Source: Flavobacteriales bacterium
GTDB taxonomy: Bacteria > Bacteroidota > Bacteroidia > NS11-12g > UBA9320
Direction: 5' to 3'
DNA: 64,000 nucleotides
Assembly (NCBI GenBank): GCA_020635355.1
Contig: JACJZW010000001.1
Location: forward strand, 248,001-312,000
Numbering within the stretch: the first letter of the stretch is position 1; every line of letters begins with the position of its first letter. Below the pieces are notes generated by a model. It made no database searches and was not told the DNA's origin. It worked only from the letters and a program-made list of their open reading frames with translations. Below, piece after piece: positions 35,067 to 41,947 of the stretch. A program made the position numbers and the translations under genes.

Positions 35067-36020
35067 TTATCCGAGAATTTCGGTGATCTTGTCGGCCAGC
35101 TCAGCCCCAATTCTGGCCTGAGCCTCAACGGTTGCGGCCCCAATATGCGGGGAAAGCGAAACTTCGTCGCGCTTCAGAATATCGAGGTATACCGGAGGTT
35201 CTGTTTCAAAAACGTCCAAACCGGCAAAGGACAGATGTCCGGATATCAGCGCCGCATTCAGAGCTTTTTCATCCACCACTCCTCCGCGAGCGCAGTTCAC
35301 CAAACCGGCGCCTGGCTTCATGAGATTAATTTCCCGCTCACCTATCACTTCACCTCCGCCACCTGGAATGTGCAATGAAATAAAGTCACTGTTTTTTAAA
35401 ACATCATCCAATGACCGGCTGGTTAATGTAACCGTTGGATTCGTGAGATTAAGATCCGGATGAAGTCTGATTTCAATATCTACGGCATCAATAAAGGCAT
35501 CATGGGCCAAGACGTTCATACCCATTCCCATGGCAATGCGGGCGGTTTCCCGACCAATACGGCCCATACCAATGATACCCAGTGTTTTTCCGTAAAGTTC
35601 TCGACCTTTTGACGAAGATTTTTTCAATTCCTTAAACCGTACATCCCCTTCATCCGGCATGATTCGATTGGTCTTGTTCAGGAATCGGAGTGCCGATAAT
35701 AAATGCGCGAAAACCAGTTCGGCCACGCTATTGGATGACGCCGCTGGTGTATTCACCACATGCAACCCTTTAGAACGGGCATAATCCACATCGATGTTAT
35801 CCATTCCTACTCCCCCTCTGGCAATGACTTTTAAATTGGGAGAAGCATCGATCAATTCCTTCCGAACCTTGGTAGCACTTCGCACCACAATCACGTCGAA
35901 GTCATTCAACTTCGTTATCAGTTCTTCCTGTGGAATATTCTCTGTTTGCACCTCAAATCCGGCTGCTTCCAACTGCTCTTTGCCAATTGGATCGATGCCA
36001 TCGTTCGCTAAAACTCGCAT
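35067..36020 (-). CDS. serA: D-3-phosphoglycerate dehydrogenase
   Basis: First step of serine synthesis: oxidation of 3-phosphoglycerate to phosphohydroxypyruvate with NAD. The 317-residue protein is the short form without a C-terminal ACT domain, so serine feedback through ACT is not expected. Seen: GMDNIDVDYARSKG, the dinucleotide motif GIIGMGRIGRETARIA near residue 150, catalytic Arg in NCARGGVVDE, Glu in FETEPP and His in LSPHIGAATVEA. It lies 17 bp downstream of serC, its pathway partner. Confidence 0.93.
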   Translation of the reverse strand: MRVLANDGIDPIGKEQLEAAGFEVQTENIPQEELITKLNDFDVIVVRSATKVRKELIDASPNLKVIARGGVGMDNIDVDYARSKGLHVVNTPAASSNSVAELVFAHLLSALRFLNKTNRIMPDEGDVRFKELKKSSSKGRELYGKTLGIIGMGRIGRETARIAMGMGMNVLAHDAFIDAVDIEIRLHPDLNLTNPTVTLTSRSLDDVLKNSDFISLHIPGGGGEVIGEREINLMKPGAGLVNCARGGVVDEKALNAALISGHLSFAGLDVFETEPPVYLDILKRDEVSLSPHIGAATVEAQARIGAELADKITEILG

Positions 36021-36037
36021 GATTTATCGTTTATTGG

Positions 36038-37090
36038 TTAGTTAAAAGTTTTCATCACATCCACCAAGGCCTGCACGCTATCCAGGGTTAGTGCATTGTA
36101 CATGGACGCCCGGAAACCACCTACAGAACGGTGACCTTTGACACCGCTTATATTAGCCTCCTTACATGCATTGAGGAAATCAGCTTCGCGGGAAGGATCG
36201 GTCATCAGGAAGGTGGCATTCATCATGCTTCGATCTTCCTTGCTTACCGGTCCGTTGAATGCCGCATTTCGATCAATTTCATCGTACAGCAACGCTGCTT
36301 TCGCTTTATTATCAACTTCAATTTGGTCGATACCCCGCTCCTTAATCCACTTAAGTGTTTGTAATACCACAAACACGGCAAATACCGGAGGGGTGTTAAA
36401 CATGGATTCCTTTTCAATATGAGTTCGATAATCCAACATGGTTGGGATTACCCGATTCACCTTACCCAGGATGTCCTTTTTAACGACCACCAACGTGGCT
36501 CCTGCTGGTCCGAGATTCTTCTGAGCACCCGCATAAATAAGATCAAATTTGGTGGCATCAACTCGTCGGCTGAATATGTCTGAGCTCATGTCGCACACCA
36601 ATGGAACATTGGTTTCCGGAATGTGGTGGAATTGCGATCCATGAATAGTGTTGTTGCTGGTATAGTGCAGAAAGTCCGCATCCGATGGCGCAACAATATC
36701 CTTAGGGATGTACGTATAGCCTTTGTCTTTGCTGGAGGCCACAACGTCTACCTCCCCAAAGTTTTGGGCCTCTTTGATGGCTTTGGACGACCATGTGCCT
36801 GTATCCACGTATGCTCCCTTGGTGTTCAAGAGGTTGTAGGCCACCATCAGAAATTGCGTACTGGCACCACCTTGAAGGTAGACCACGTCATACGAATCAT
36901 CCAAACTCCATAATTCCTTGACAATGGAACACGCCTCATCCATAACTGCCACGTATTCCTTGGATCGATGGGATACTTCGAGAATCGACAGATTGGTTCC
37001 TGCGAAATTTTTAAGGGCTTCAATTCCTGCATCAATAGCCGATTGTGGAAGAACGGCTGGTCCGGCTGAAAAGTTGTGAACTTTAGTCAT
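36038..37090 (-). CDS. serC: Phosphoserine aminotransferase
   Basis: SerC converts phosphohydroxypyruvate and glutamate to phosphoserine, the step after SerA. The 350-residue PLP enzyme has HNFSAGPAVLPQSAI at the N-terminus, EVSHRSKEYV, LQGGASTQFLMV, the PLP-lysine in YAGAQKNLGPAG near residue 190, and the C-terminal GHRSVGGFRASMYNA. Length is typical. It is the first gene of serC-serA-DUF1015, with a TACTTTTG element 16 bp before the ATG. Confidence 0.96.
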   Translation of the reverse strand: MTKVHNFSAGPAVLPQSAIDAGIEALKNFAGTNLSILEVSHRSKEYVAVMDEACSIVKELWSLDDSYDVVYLQGGASTQFLMVAYNLLNTKGAYVDTGTWSSKAIKEAQNFGEVDVVASSKDKGYTYIPKDIVAPSDADFLHYTSNNTIHGSQFHHIPETNVPLVCDMSSDIFSRRVDATKFDLIYAGAQKNLGPAGATLVVVKKDILGKVNRVIPTMLDYRTHIEKESMFNTPPVFAVFVVLQTLKWIKERGIDQIEVDNKAKAALLYDEIDRNAAFNGPVSKEDRSMMNATFLMTDPSREADFLNACKEANISGVKGHRSVGGFRASMYNALTLDSVQALVDVMKTFN

Positions 37091-37105
37091 GGCTCAATTT
37101 TGCGG

Positions 37106-37113
37106 CAAAAGTA
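37106..37113 (-). promoter_or_regulatory. Putative -7 element (TACTTTTG) of the serC operon
   Basis: An exact TAnnTTTG match 15 bp upstream of the serC ATG. A TTTG is found 12 bp upstream, shorter than usual. Confidence 0.45.
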
Positions 37114-37161
37114 ATGGATCGACGCCAAAGGTGATGTTATCGAATAGCTATTGTTGAACCG

Positions 37162-37169
37162 TATATTTG
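37162..37169 (+). promoter_or_regulatory. Putative -7 element (TATATTTG) of the YihY gene
   Basis: An exact TAnnTTTG match 34 bp before the ATG at 37204, divergent from the serC promoter. No good -33 box was found. Confidence 0.45.
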
Positions 37170-37203
37170 CTGGCGTTAAGCAGATTTCAATTAATTGAAA
37201 TTC

Positions 37204-38142
37204 ATGGGGTTACGACAGGACATTTCCAAGAGAATCCAACAGGGTGTCAAGTGGTTGCAGCGGGTTTCCTTTCCGGGATTTCGGGGACGATCCGTGTATG
37301 ACGTGGGACGCTTCTTTTTTAACTCCCTCTTTGACGAAGACCTCATGCTGCGCGCTTCGTCCTTGGCATTTAATTTCTTTCTTGCGATTTTTCCGTCTAT
37401 CATTTTCATATTCACGCTATTAGCCTACATACCAATTGACAATTTTCAGGACGATCTACTCTTTCAGGTGGAGCGATTTCTTCCAAAAGATGCGTACAAC
37501 CTGATCATCTCGACGATTGACGACATCGTGCACAATCAAAATTTCAGTTTGCTATCCTTTGGTTTTGTGTTCGCACTTTATTTCAGCAGCAATGCCTTCA
37601 GCAGCATGTTAACGGCATTTAACAAGTATGTGCTAACAGAGGAAAAACGCTCCTGGTACATCGCTCGCTGGCGTTCCATCTGGTTAACCATTCTGGTGGT
37701 GATGGTGTTTCTGGCCATTGTAATTGTGTTGCGCTACGCCGATATCACCATAACCAATATGTCAGAGAAAGGATGGGTAAACAGCGGTTTATCGAATTAC
37801 CTCTTTCTGGCCTTTCAATACTTTTCATTAGTTCTTTTAGTGTACTTCATTTTTGCGTCCCTGTACTACTTTGGAAGTGCGAAGGTGGCAGAATGGAACT
37901 TTTTTAGTGTTGGTTCTACGTTAGCCACCCTTTTGTGTTTAATCACCACGGCCGGATTTACGTTTTACGTCAATAACTTTAATTCCTACAACAAACTTTA
38001 TGGCTCCATTGGAACCATATTAGCGTTGATGCTTTTGATCTACTTCAACTGCATCGTTTTGCTGGTTGGATTCGAGCTAAATTCCAGTATTGACCGGGCA
38101 GAATCTCTCTTTGACGAAGAGGAACTGAAACCTACTGAATAA
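37204..38142 (+). CDS. YihY/virulence factor BrkB family membrane protein
   Basis: About 312 residues with six membrane segments. Seen: DEDLMLRASSLAFNFFLAIFPS near residue 45, the hallmark of the family, then LYFSSNAFSSMLTAFNKYV and a C-terminal LYGSIGTILALMLLIYFNC. The cytoplasmic tail is acidic. An ATG at 37204 is chosen over an in-frame TTG at 37195. Family members were once called RNase BN by mistake; they are thought to be transporters, but the substrate is not settled. Confidence 0.88.
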   Translation: MGLRQDISKRIQQGVKWLQRVSFPGFRGRSVYDVGRFFFNSLFDEDLMLRASSLAFNFFLAIFPSIIFIFTLLAYIPIDNFQDDLLFQVERFLPKDAYNLIISTIDDIVHNQNFSLLSFGFVFALYFSSNAFSSMLTAFNKYVLTEEKRSWYIARWRSIWLTILVVMVFLAIVIVLRYADITITNMSEKGWVNSGLSNYLFLAFQYFSLVLLVYFIFASLYYFGSAKVAEWNFFSVGSTLATLLCLITTAGFTFYVNNFNSYNKLYGSIGTILALMLLIYFNCIVLLVGFELNSSIDRAESLFDEEELKPTE

Positions 38143-38179
38143 TTTTTTAGAGGCACATGAAATAACTAGTTCAAAGTTC

Positions 38180-38187
38180 TATTTTTG
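38180..38187 (+). promoter_or_regulatory. Putative -7 element (TATTTTTG) of tRNA-Ser
   Basis: An exact TAnnTTTG octamer ending 15 bp before the mature tRNA 5' end. Confidence 0.45.
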
Positions 38188-38202
38188 CAGCCTCAATCGA
38201 CC

Positions 38203-38287
38203 GGAGAGATGGCAGAGCGGTCGAATGCGGCGGTCTTGAAAACCGTTGAGGGTCACACCTCCGGGGGTTCGAATCCCTCTCTCTCCG
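38203..38287 (+). tRNA. tRNA-Ser (anticodon TGA)
   Basis: Class II tRNA: acceptor GGAGAGA pairs with TCTCTCC, discriminator G, D arm GGCAGAGCGGTCGAATGC, anticodon arm CGGTCTTGAAAACCG reading TGA (UCN serine codons), a long variable arm typical of tRNA-Ser, and TPsiC arm GGGGGTTCGAATCCC. CCA is not encoded. Confidence 0.97.
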
Positions 38288-38298
38288 CAACTCAACCG

Positions 38299-38327
38299 AT
38301 CCCGTTGCCTTGGCAACGGGATTTTTT
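38299..38327 (+). terminator. Rho-independent terminator of tRNA-Ser
   Basis: A perfect 10-bp stem ATCCCGTTGC / GCAACGGGAT with loop CTTG and six T starts 11 bp after the tRNA. Confidence 0.85.
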
Positions 38328-38330
38328 ATT

Positions 38331-38413
38331 TGTCGGCGAACCAAACGCAGTTTGAGTGAGCTGACAAATGAAAAATCGGAACGAGTGAAACGAGTGGGGT
38401 CGGTTGAGTTGAC
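38331..38413 (+). repeat. 83-bp direct repeat, copy A
   Basis: Copy A of an 83-bp sequence repeated 145 bp further on with only three differences. It contains a small palindrome CAAAC-GCA-GTTTG and the internal pair ACGAGTGAA / ACGAGTGGG. Its 3' end is the reverse complement (one mismatch) of the 16 bp following tRNA-Ser. The region 38288-38709 holds no protein gene on either strand. Confidence 0.9.
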
Positions 38414-38475
38414 TGCCCTACCCGGGATCACGAAGTAATCCCTTCCACCACTTATTACGTTGTTTTCATTGAATG

Positions 38476-38558
38476 TGTCTGCGAACCAAACGCAGTTTGA
38501 GTGAGCGGACAAATGAAAAATCGGAACGAGTGAAACGAGTGGGATCGGTTGAGTTGAC
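38476..38558 (+). repeat. 83-bp direct repeat, copy B
   Basis: Copy B, 80 of 83 bases identical to copy A. Its GGGATCGGTTGAGTTG (38541-38556) is the exact reverse complement of 38288-38303, just after the tRNA. Sequence downstream of both copies is also related (CCGGG...GCGAAGTA...ATC...CTTC), so the original duplicated unit was about 145 bp. Confidence 0.9.
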
Positions 38559-38709
38559 CACTCTTTCCGGGTTGCGAAGTATGATCTCTTCTTCATCTTT
38601 GAAGCGACCTTTTCGACCAACGTTTCAAAGGTCATTGGCTGTGAATTTTTGAAGTCAACGTGCAACGATTCCGTGTAACAGAATTGTCTTCATTGTCCAC
38701 AAAAGGCGT

Positions 38710-39600
38710 TTAATCGCGCATAAAACAGGGCTCGCCATCTTGTTCTATTTCAATGGTTGCATGGTGAATCTGATGGCCGTGTATTCGCGATTTCGCTTGA
38801 TTTTTTATCGAAGCATAACCGGTAAAACTTACTTCTGGTGACACCACCAGGTGCACTGAAAGAACATGATGTTCACCATCCATGGACCAAATGTGAATGT
38901 GATGAACATCCTCCACCCCAGGGATTGAACGCAATTCATGTTCTACCACCTCCAAACGAACATCGTCCGGCACACCTTGAAGAAAAATACGAATGGTAGC
39001 GGTTAAATTTTTTCCAACGTTATACAGCACATATGCCACTATGATGAGTGCTAAAAGAGGATCCAGTATCGGAACATCATAAAAGAGCAAAACCACACTT
39101 ACAATGAGTACGGCAACCCAACCCAACACATCTTCCAGCAAATGCCAACGCACACTTTTTTCATTCAGAGATTTCCCATCAGATAATTTCCAAACAGCAG
39201 CGCCATTTACAAGGATGCCCAAAATGGCAAAAAGTAACATCCCTTTAGCATTGGTTGGTTCGGGGTGAATAATGCGTGGAATATTTTTTACCAGGATGAT
39301 CACTGATCCAGAAATAATTACCACGCCATTAATTAAAGCACCTAACAACGAAAACCTCTGATAACCAAAGGAGTACCGATTATTCGCTTTTTGTCTGCTT
39401 TTCTTTTGGAGGTAATAGGCCACCCCTAAAGACAGGCTGTCCCCCAGATCATGAAGGGCATCGGAAAGGATGGCCATACTGTTGGTCCACAGTCCGCCAA
39501 AAACTTCCAGAATCGTAAATCCAAGGTTTAAGAAAAAAGCAACCCGAATATTGCCCGTGCCATCGTGATGGTGATGATGATGTGAATGATCATGCGCCAT
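38710..39600 (-). CDS. Cation diffusion facilitator family metal transporter
   Basis: A 296-residue CDF exporter, probably for Zn(II) or a similar divalent metal, acting as a proton antiporter in the inner membrane. Seen: a His-rich N-terminus (MAHDHSHHHHHHDG), six membrane segments, the transport-site motifs in LSDALHDLGDSLSLG (helix II) and WHLLEDVLGWVAV (helix V), and a C-terminal cytoplasmic domain with IWSMDGEHHVLSVHLVV. It starts 13 bp after the heme oxygenase gene stop, so both may be one transcript. Confidence 0.92.
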   Translation of the reverse strand: MAHDHSHHHHHHDGTGNIRVAFFLNLGFTILEVFGGLWTNSMAILSDALHDLGDSLSLGVAYYLQKKSRQKANNRYSFGYQRFSLLGALINGVVIISGSVIILVKNIPRIIHPEPTNAKGMLLFAILGILVNGAAVWKLSDGKSLNEKSVRWHLLEDVLGWVAVLIVSVVLLFYDVPILDPLLALIIVAYVLYNVGKNLTATIRIFLQGVPDDVRLEVVEHELRSIPGVEDVHHIHIWSMDGEHHVLSVHLVVSPEVSFTGYASIKNQAKSRIHGHQIHHATIEIEQDGEPCFMRD

Positions 39601-39613
39601 GATCCAGCGTAAA

Positions 39614-40162
39614 TCAGCGATCGATCATCAAATGCTCAAACGCTTTTCGTGCACCCAGAACCACGTCATCGGCTTGAGTTTCATACGCTTTAACTTCCTC
39701 ACAGAATTTGAAAAAAGCTCTGGAAGCCTCAGCCATGGCGATCAAAAAATGCCGTTGATTTTCAGGTATACCGGAACCAATTTTATCCAAAATAACCTGA
39801 CTTCCCATGGAAGATCCCAGCATGACGTACCCCAGGCCAATGGACTCAGCAGCCGAACATTCAAATGCCGTTGATTCTTCAACATCATCCTGCAACAAGT
39901 CCCGAACCAGTGCCTGACGCGTTTGTAAAACAGCGGATAGCGACGGTACATTTTGTTCCCAATCCTCTTTATGACGGGCTAACGCATCAATCAAATCCAG
40001 TTGGAGCGACAGTGATTTCCGATAGGCAACTCCGTGATCGTCGGCCCAGGGTTGTCCCCGAAATAAGGCCACCAGCGGACTTCGTCGTTCCACCGCCTGA
40101 TGCAAATCAAGGGTTTCCGTTTTTAAGCGCTCACGTAGGGTAACTGTTGCTGTTGTCATCAT
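39614..40162 (-). CDS. Biliverdin-producing heme oxygenase
   Basis: A 182-residue all-helical protein of the heme oxygenase family, which opens heme to biliverdin, CO and iron. Seen: RERLKTETLDLHQAVE with the proximal His near residue 21, and YVMLGSSMGSQVI near residue 112, the distal helix with the glycine-rich kink. The length fits the short bacterial (BphO-like) type often paired with phytochromes; no phytochrome gene lies here. It may instead serve iron release from heme. It lies upstream of the CDF transporter on the same strand. Confidence 0.8.
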   Translation of the reverse strand: MMTTATVTLRERLKTETLDLHQAVERRSPLVALFRGQPWADDHGVAYRKSLSLQLDLIDALARHKEDWEQNVPSLSAVLQTRQALVRDLLQDDVEESTAFECSAAESIGLGYVMLGSSMGSQVILDKIGSGIPENQRHFLIAMAEASRAFFKFCEEVKAYETQADDVVLGARKAFEHLMIDR

Positions 40163-40260
40163 TCAAATGTTGATGCAAGATTATGTAGAACCGATCTAAA
40201 TAAAAATCAAAACAGATAAAAAGTATTCACAATCAGGTGAATGCACGATGTTCGGAACAC

Positions 40261-40968
40261 ATGACAACCACTCAAGACATCCTGGCTATTCTTCGGCAGA
40301 TGAGCGATGACCACCGCAAAGAATTTGCCGCCCGAACCCACCCCACCTCCATGGAAATCGTCGGGGTCACCATGCCAGACATCCGCATTCTGCTGAAAGA
40401 ACTCAATGCCGAATTTAAGACAACCATGCCATCGGATGTTTTTCAACTTGCGATGGCGCTCATTCAAATGGATGTGTTCGAATGTCAGCTGGTTGGACTG
40501 GAGCTGATGGCTCATCCCAAGCGCCGTCTGCTGTGGATGCAGGCTGATCAGGCGCTTCAACTGGAGGTGAATATGGACAATTGGGTGTCAACAGACACCT
40601 ATTCCACGAAAATTTTGGGACCGCTTTGGGATATGGACCAATTGGAGAATGAGCTTTTTGATCGGTGGGCACATGATCCGTCCGTTTGGAGACGACGATT
40701 GGCCGTTGCTTCCTGTGTAGGTTTGTTTCGCAACAAGATAAAGGCACATCACGAGCGAAATGTACAACGCACCATAGATCAATGTCTGACGGTTTTGGAT
40801 GATCGATCCGACATGGTGGTTAAAGCCGTGTCCTGGGCGTTGAGATCAGCCATAACCGGTGGTGGAGATGCCATCCGAACCTTTATGGAGATACACGATT
40901 CCCGATTGGCTCCCCGGGTTAAACGCGAGGTTTGGAATAAGTTGAATACCGGACTAAAAAGCGGTTAA
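40261..40968 (+). CDS. DNA alkylation repair protein (AlkD-like HEAT-repeat glycosylase)
   Basis: About 235 residues from the ATG at 40261 (MTTTQDILAILRQM); a GTG 24 bp upstream is a weaker alternative. The helical HEAT-like array of the PF08713 family is visible, with ALIQMDVFECQLVGLELMAH, DNWVSTDTYSTKILGPLW and RLAVASCVGLF. AlkD-type enzymes remove N3- and N7-alkylated purines. The catalytic Asp region corresponds to NWVSTDTYS. It stands alone between the heme oxygenase and rimK-like genes. Confidence 0.8.
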   Translation: MTTTQDILAILRQMSDDHRKEFAARTHPTSMEIVGVTMPDIRILLKELNAEFKTTMPSDVFQLAMALIQMDVFECQLVGLELMAHPKRRLLWMQADQALQLEVNMDNWVSTDTYSTKILGPLWDMDQLENELFDRWAHDPSVWRRRLAVASCVGLFRNKIKAHHERNVQRTIDQCLTVLDDRSDMVVKAVSWALRSAITGGGDAIRTFMEIHDSRLAPRVKREVWNKLNTGLKSG

Positions 40969-41071
40969 GATTCCTGCCCCTGCCGTTGTTTGTGTTTATG
41001 CTTAATATGTATCATTGCAAAAGAATTCGGTATAACCGTACATATACTACCTATCAAAACACCCCGATCTC

Positions 41072-41944
41072 ATGAAGATTGTAATCTTATCCCGTAATGC
41101 GCGCTTGTACAGTACCAAACGATTGGTAGAGGCTGGCGAAAAGCGGGGGCACGAAGTGATTGTTGTTGATCCACTGAGATGTCAGATTGAGATTGAAAAG
41201 CGCAAACCGGCCATTTACTTCAAGGATCATTACCTGGAAAATGTGGATGCCGTTATTCCACGAATTGGGGCTAGTGTGACCTTCTATGGTACAGCCGTAG
41301 TTCGCCAGTTTGAGATGATGCGCGTGTTCACCGCGGTTGAATCACAAGCCTTGATTCGATCCCGGGATAAACTAAGGAGTTTGCAAATATTGAGTCGGCA
41401 TGGACTCGGTTTGCCAAAGACCGTATTCACGGATTATTCTACGGACGTAGATCACCTCATAAAGTCGGTTGGTGGGGCACCCATGGTGCTGAAACTACTC
41501 GAAGGAACTCAGGGTCTTGGGGTAGTTCTGGCTGAAACCAACAACGCCGCCAAATCCATTATTGAGGCATTTAATGGTTTAAAGGCCCGCGTTATTGCGC
41601 AGGAATTTATTACCGAAGCAAAGGGTTCTGATATTCGGGCCTTTGTGGTTGATAATGTGGTAGTTGGGGCCATGAAACGAACCGGCAAGGAAGGCGAATT
41701 TCGATCCAACCTCCATCGAGGCGGAACCGCTGAGTTATATCAACTCACAGACGATGAGGAAAACACCGCGCTCAAAGCAACCAAGGCTCTGGGTTTGGGT
41801 ATTGCCGGGGTTGATATGCTTCAATCGGCTCGCGGACCACTTGTACTGGAAGTAAACTCATCTCCCGGACTGGAGGGCATTGAACGCGCCACCAATAAGG
41901 ACATTGCCAAGTATGTGATTCGCTTTCTCGAGCGAAGTATTTAA
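41072..41944 (+). CDS. rimK: RimK family ATP-grasp alpha-L-glutamate ligase
   Basis: A 290-residue ATP-grasp enzyme very like RimK, which adds glutamate residues to the C-terminus of ribosomal protein S6. Seen: MKIVILSRNARLYSTKRL, DAVIPRIGASVTFYGTAVVRQFE, SRDKLRSLQILSRHGLGLPKT, the ATP loop LLEGTQGLGV, SDIRAFVVD, RSNLHRGG and LEVNSSPGLEGIE with metal ligands. Related family members add other amino acids to other acceptors. The usual zinc-protease partner is not adjacent. Its end is 3 bp from the convergent TonB receptor gene. Confidence 0.9.
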   Translation: MKIVILSRNARLYSTKRLVEAGEKRGHEVIVVDPLRCQIEIEKRKPAIYFKDHYLENVDAVIPRIGASVTFYGTAVVRQFEMMRVFTAVESQALIRSRDKLRSLQILSRHGLGLPKTVFTDYSTDVDHLIKSVGGAPMVLKLLEGTQGLGVVLAETNNAAKSIIEAFNGLKARVIAQEFITEAKGSDIRAFVVDNVVVGAMKRTGKEGEFRSNLHRGGTAELYQLTDDEENTALKATKALGLGIAGVDMLQSARGPLVLEVNSSPGLEGIERATNKDIAKYVIRFLERSI

Positions 41945-41947
41945 TCC

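Noticed and set aside
38171..38665. Minus-strand open frame of 164 codons across tRNA-Ser
   Set aside because: It reads antisense through the tRNA and the repeats (giving the well-known RERDSNPRR artefact), so it is not a gene.
38414..38709. Possible relic of a GIY-YIG endonuclease gene, often found near Bacteroidota tRNAs
   Set aside because: No GIY or YIG motif could be read in any frame.
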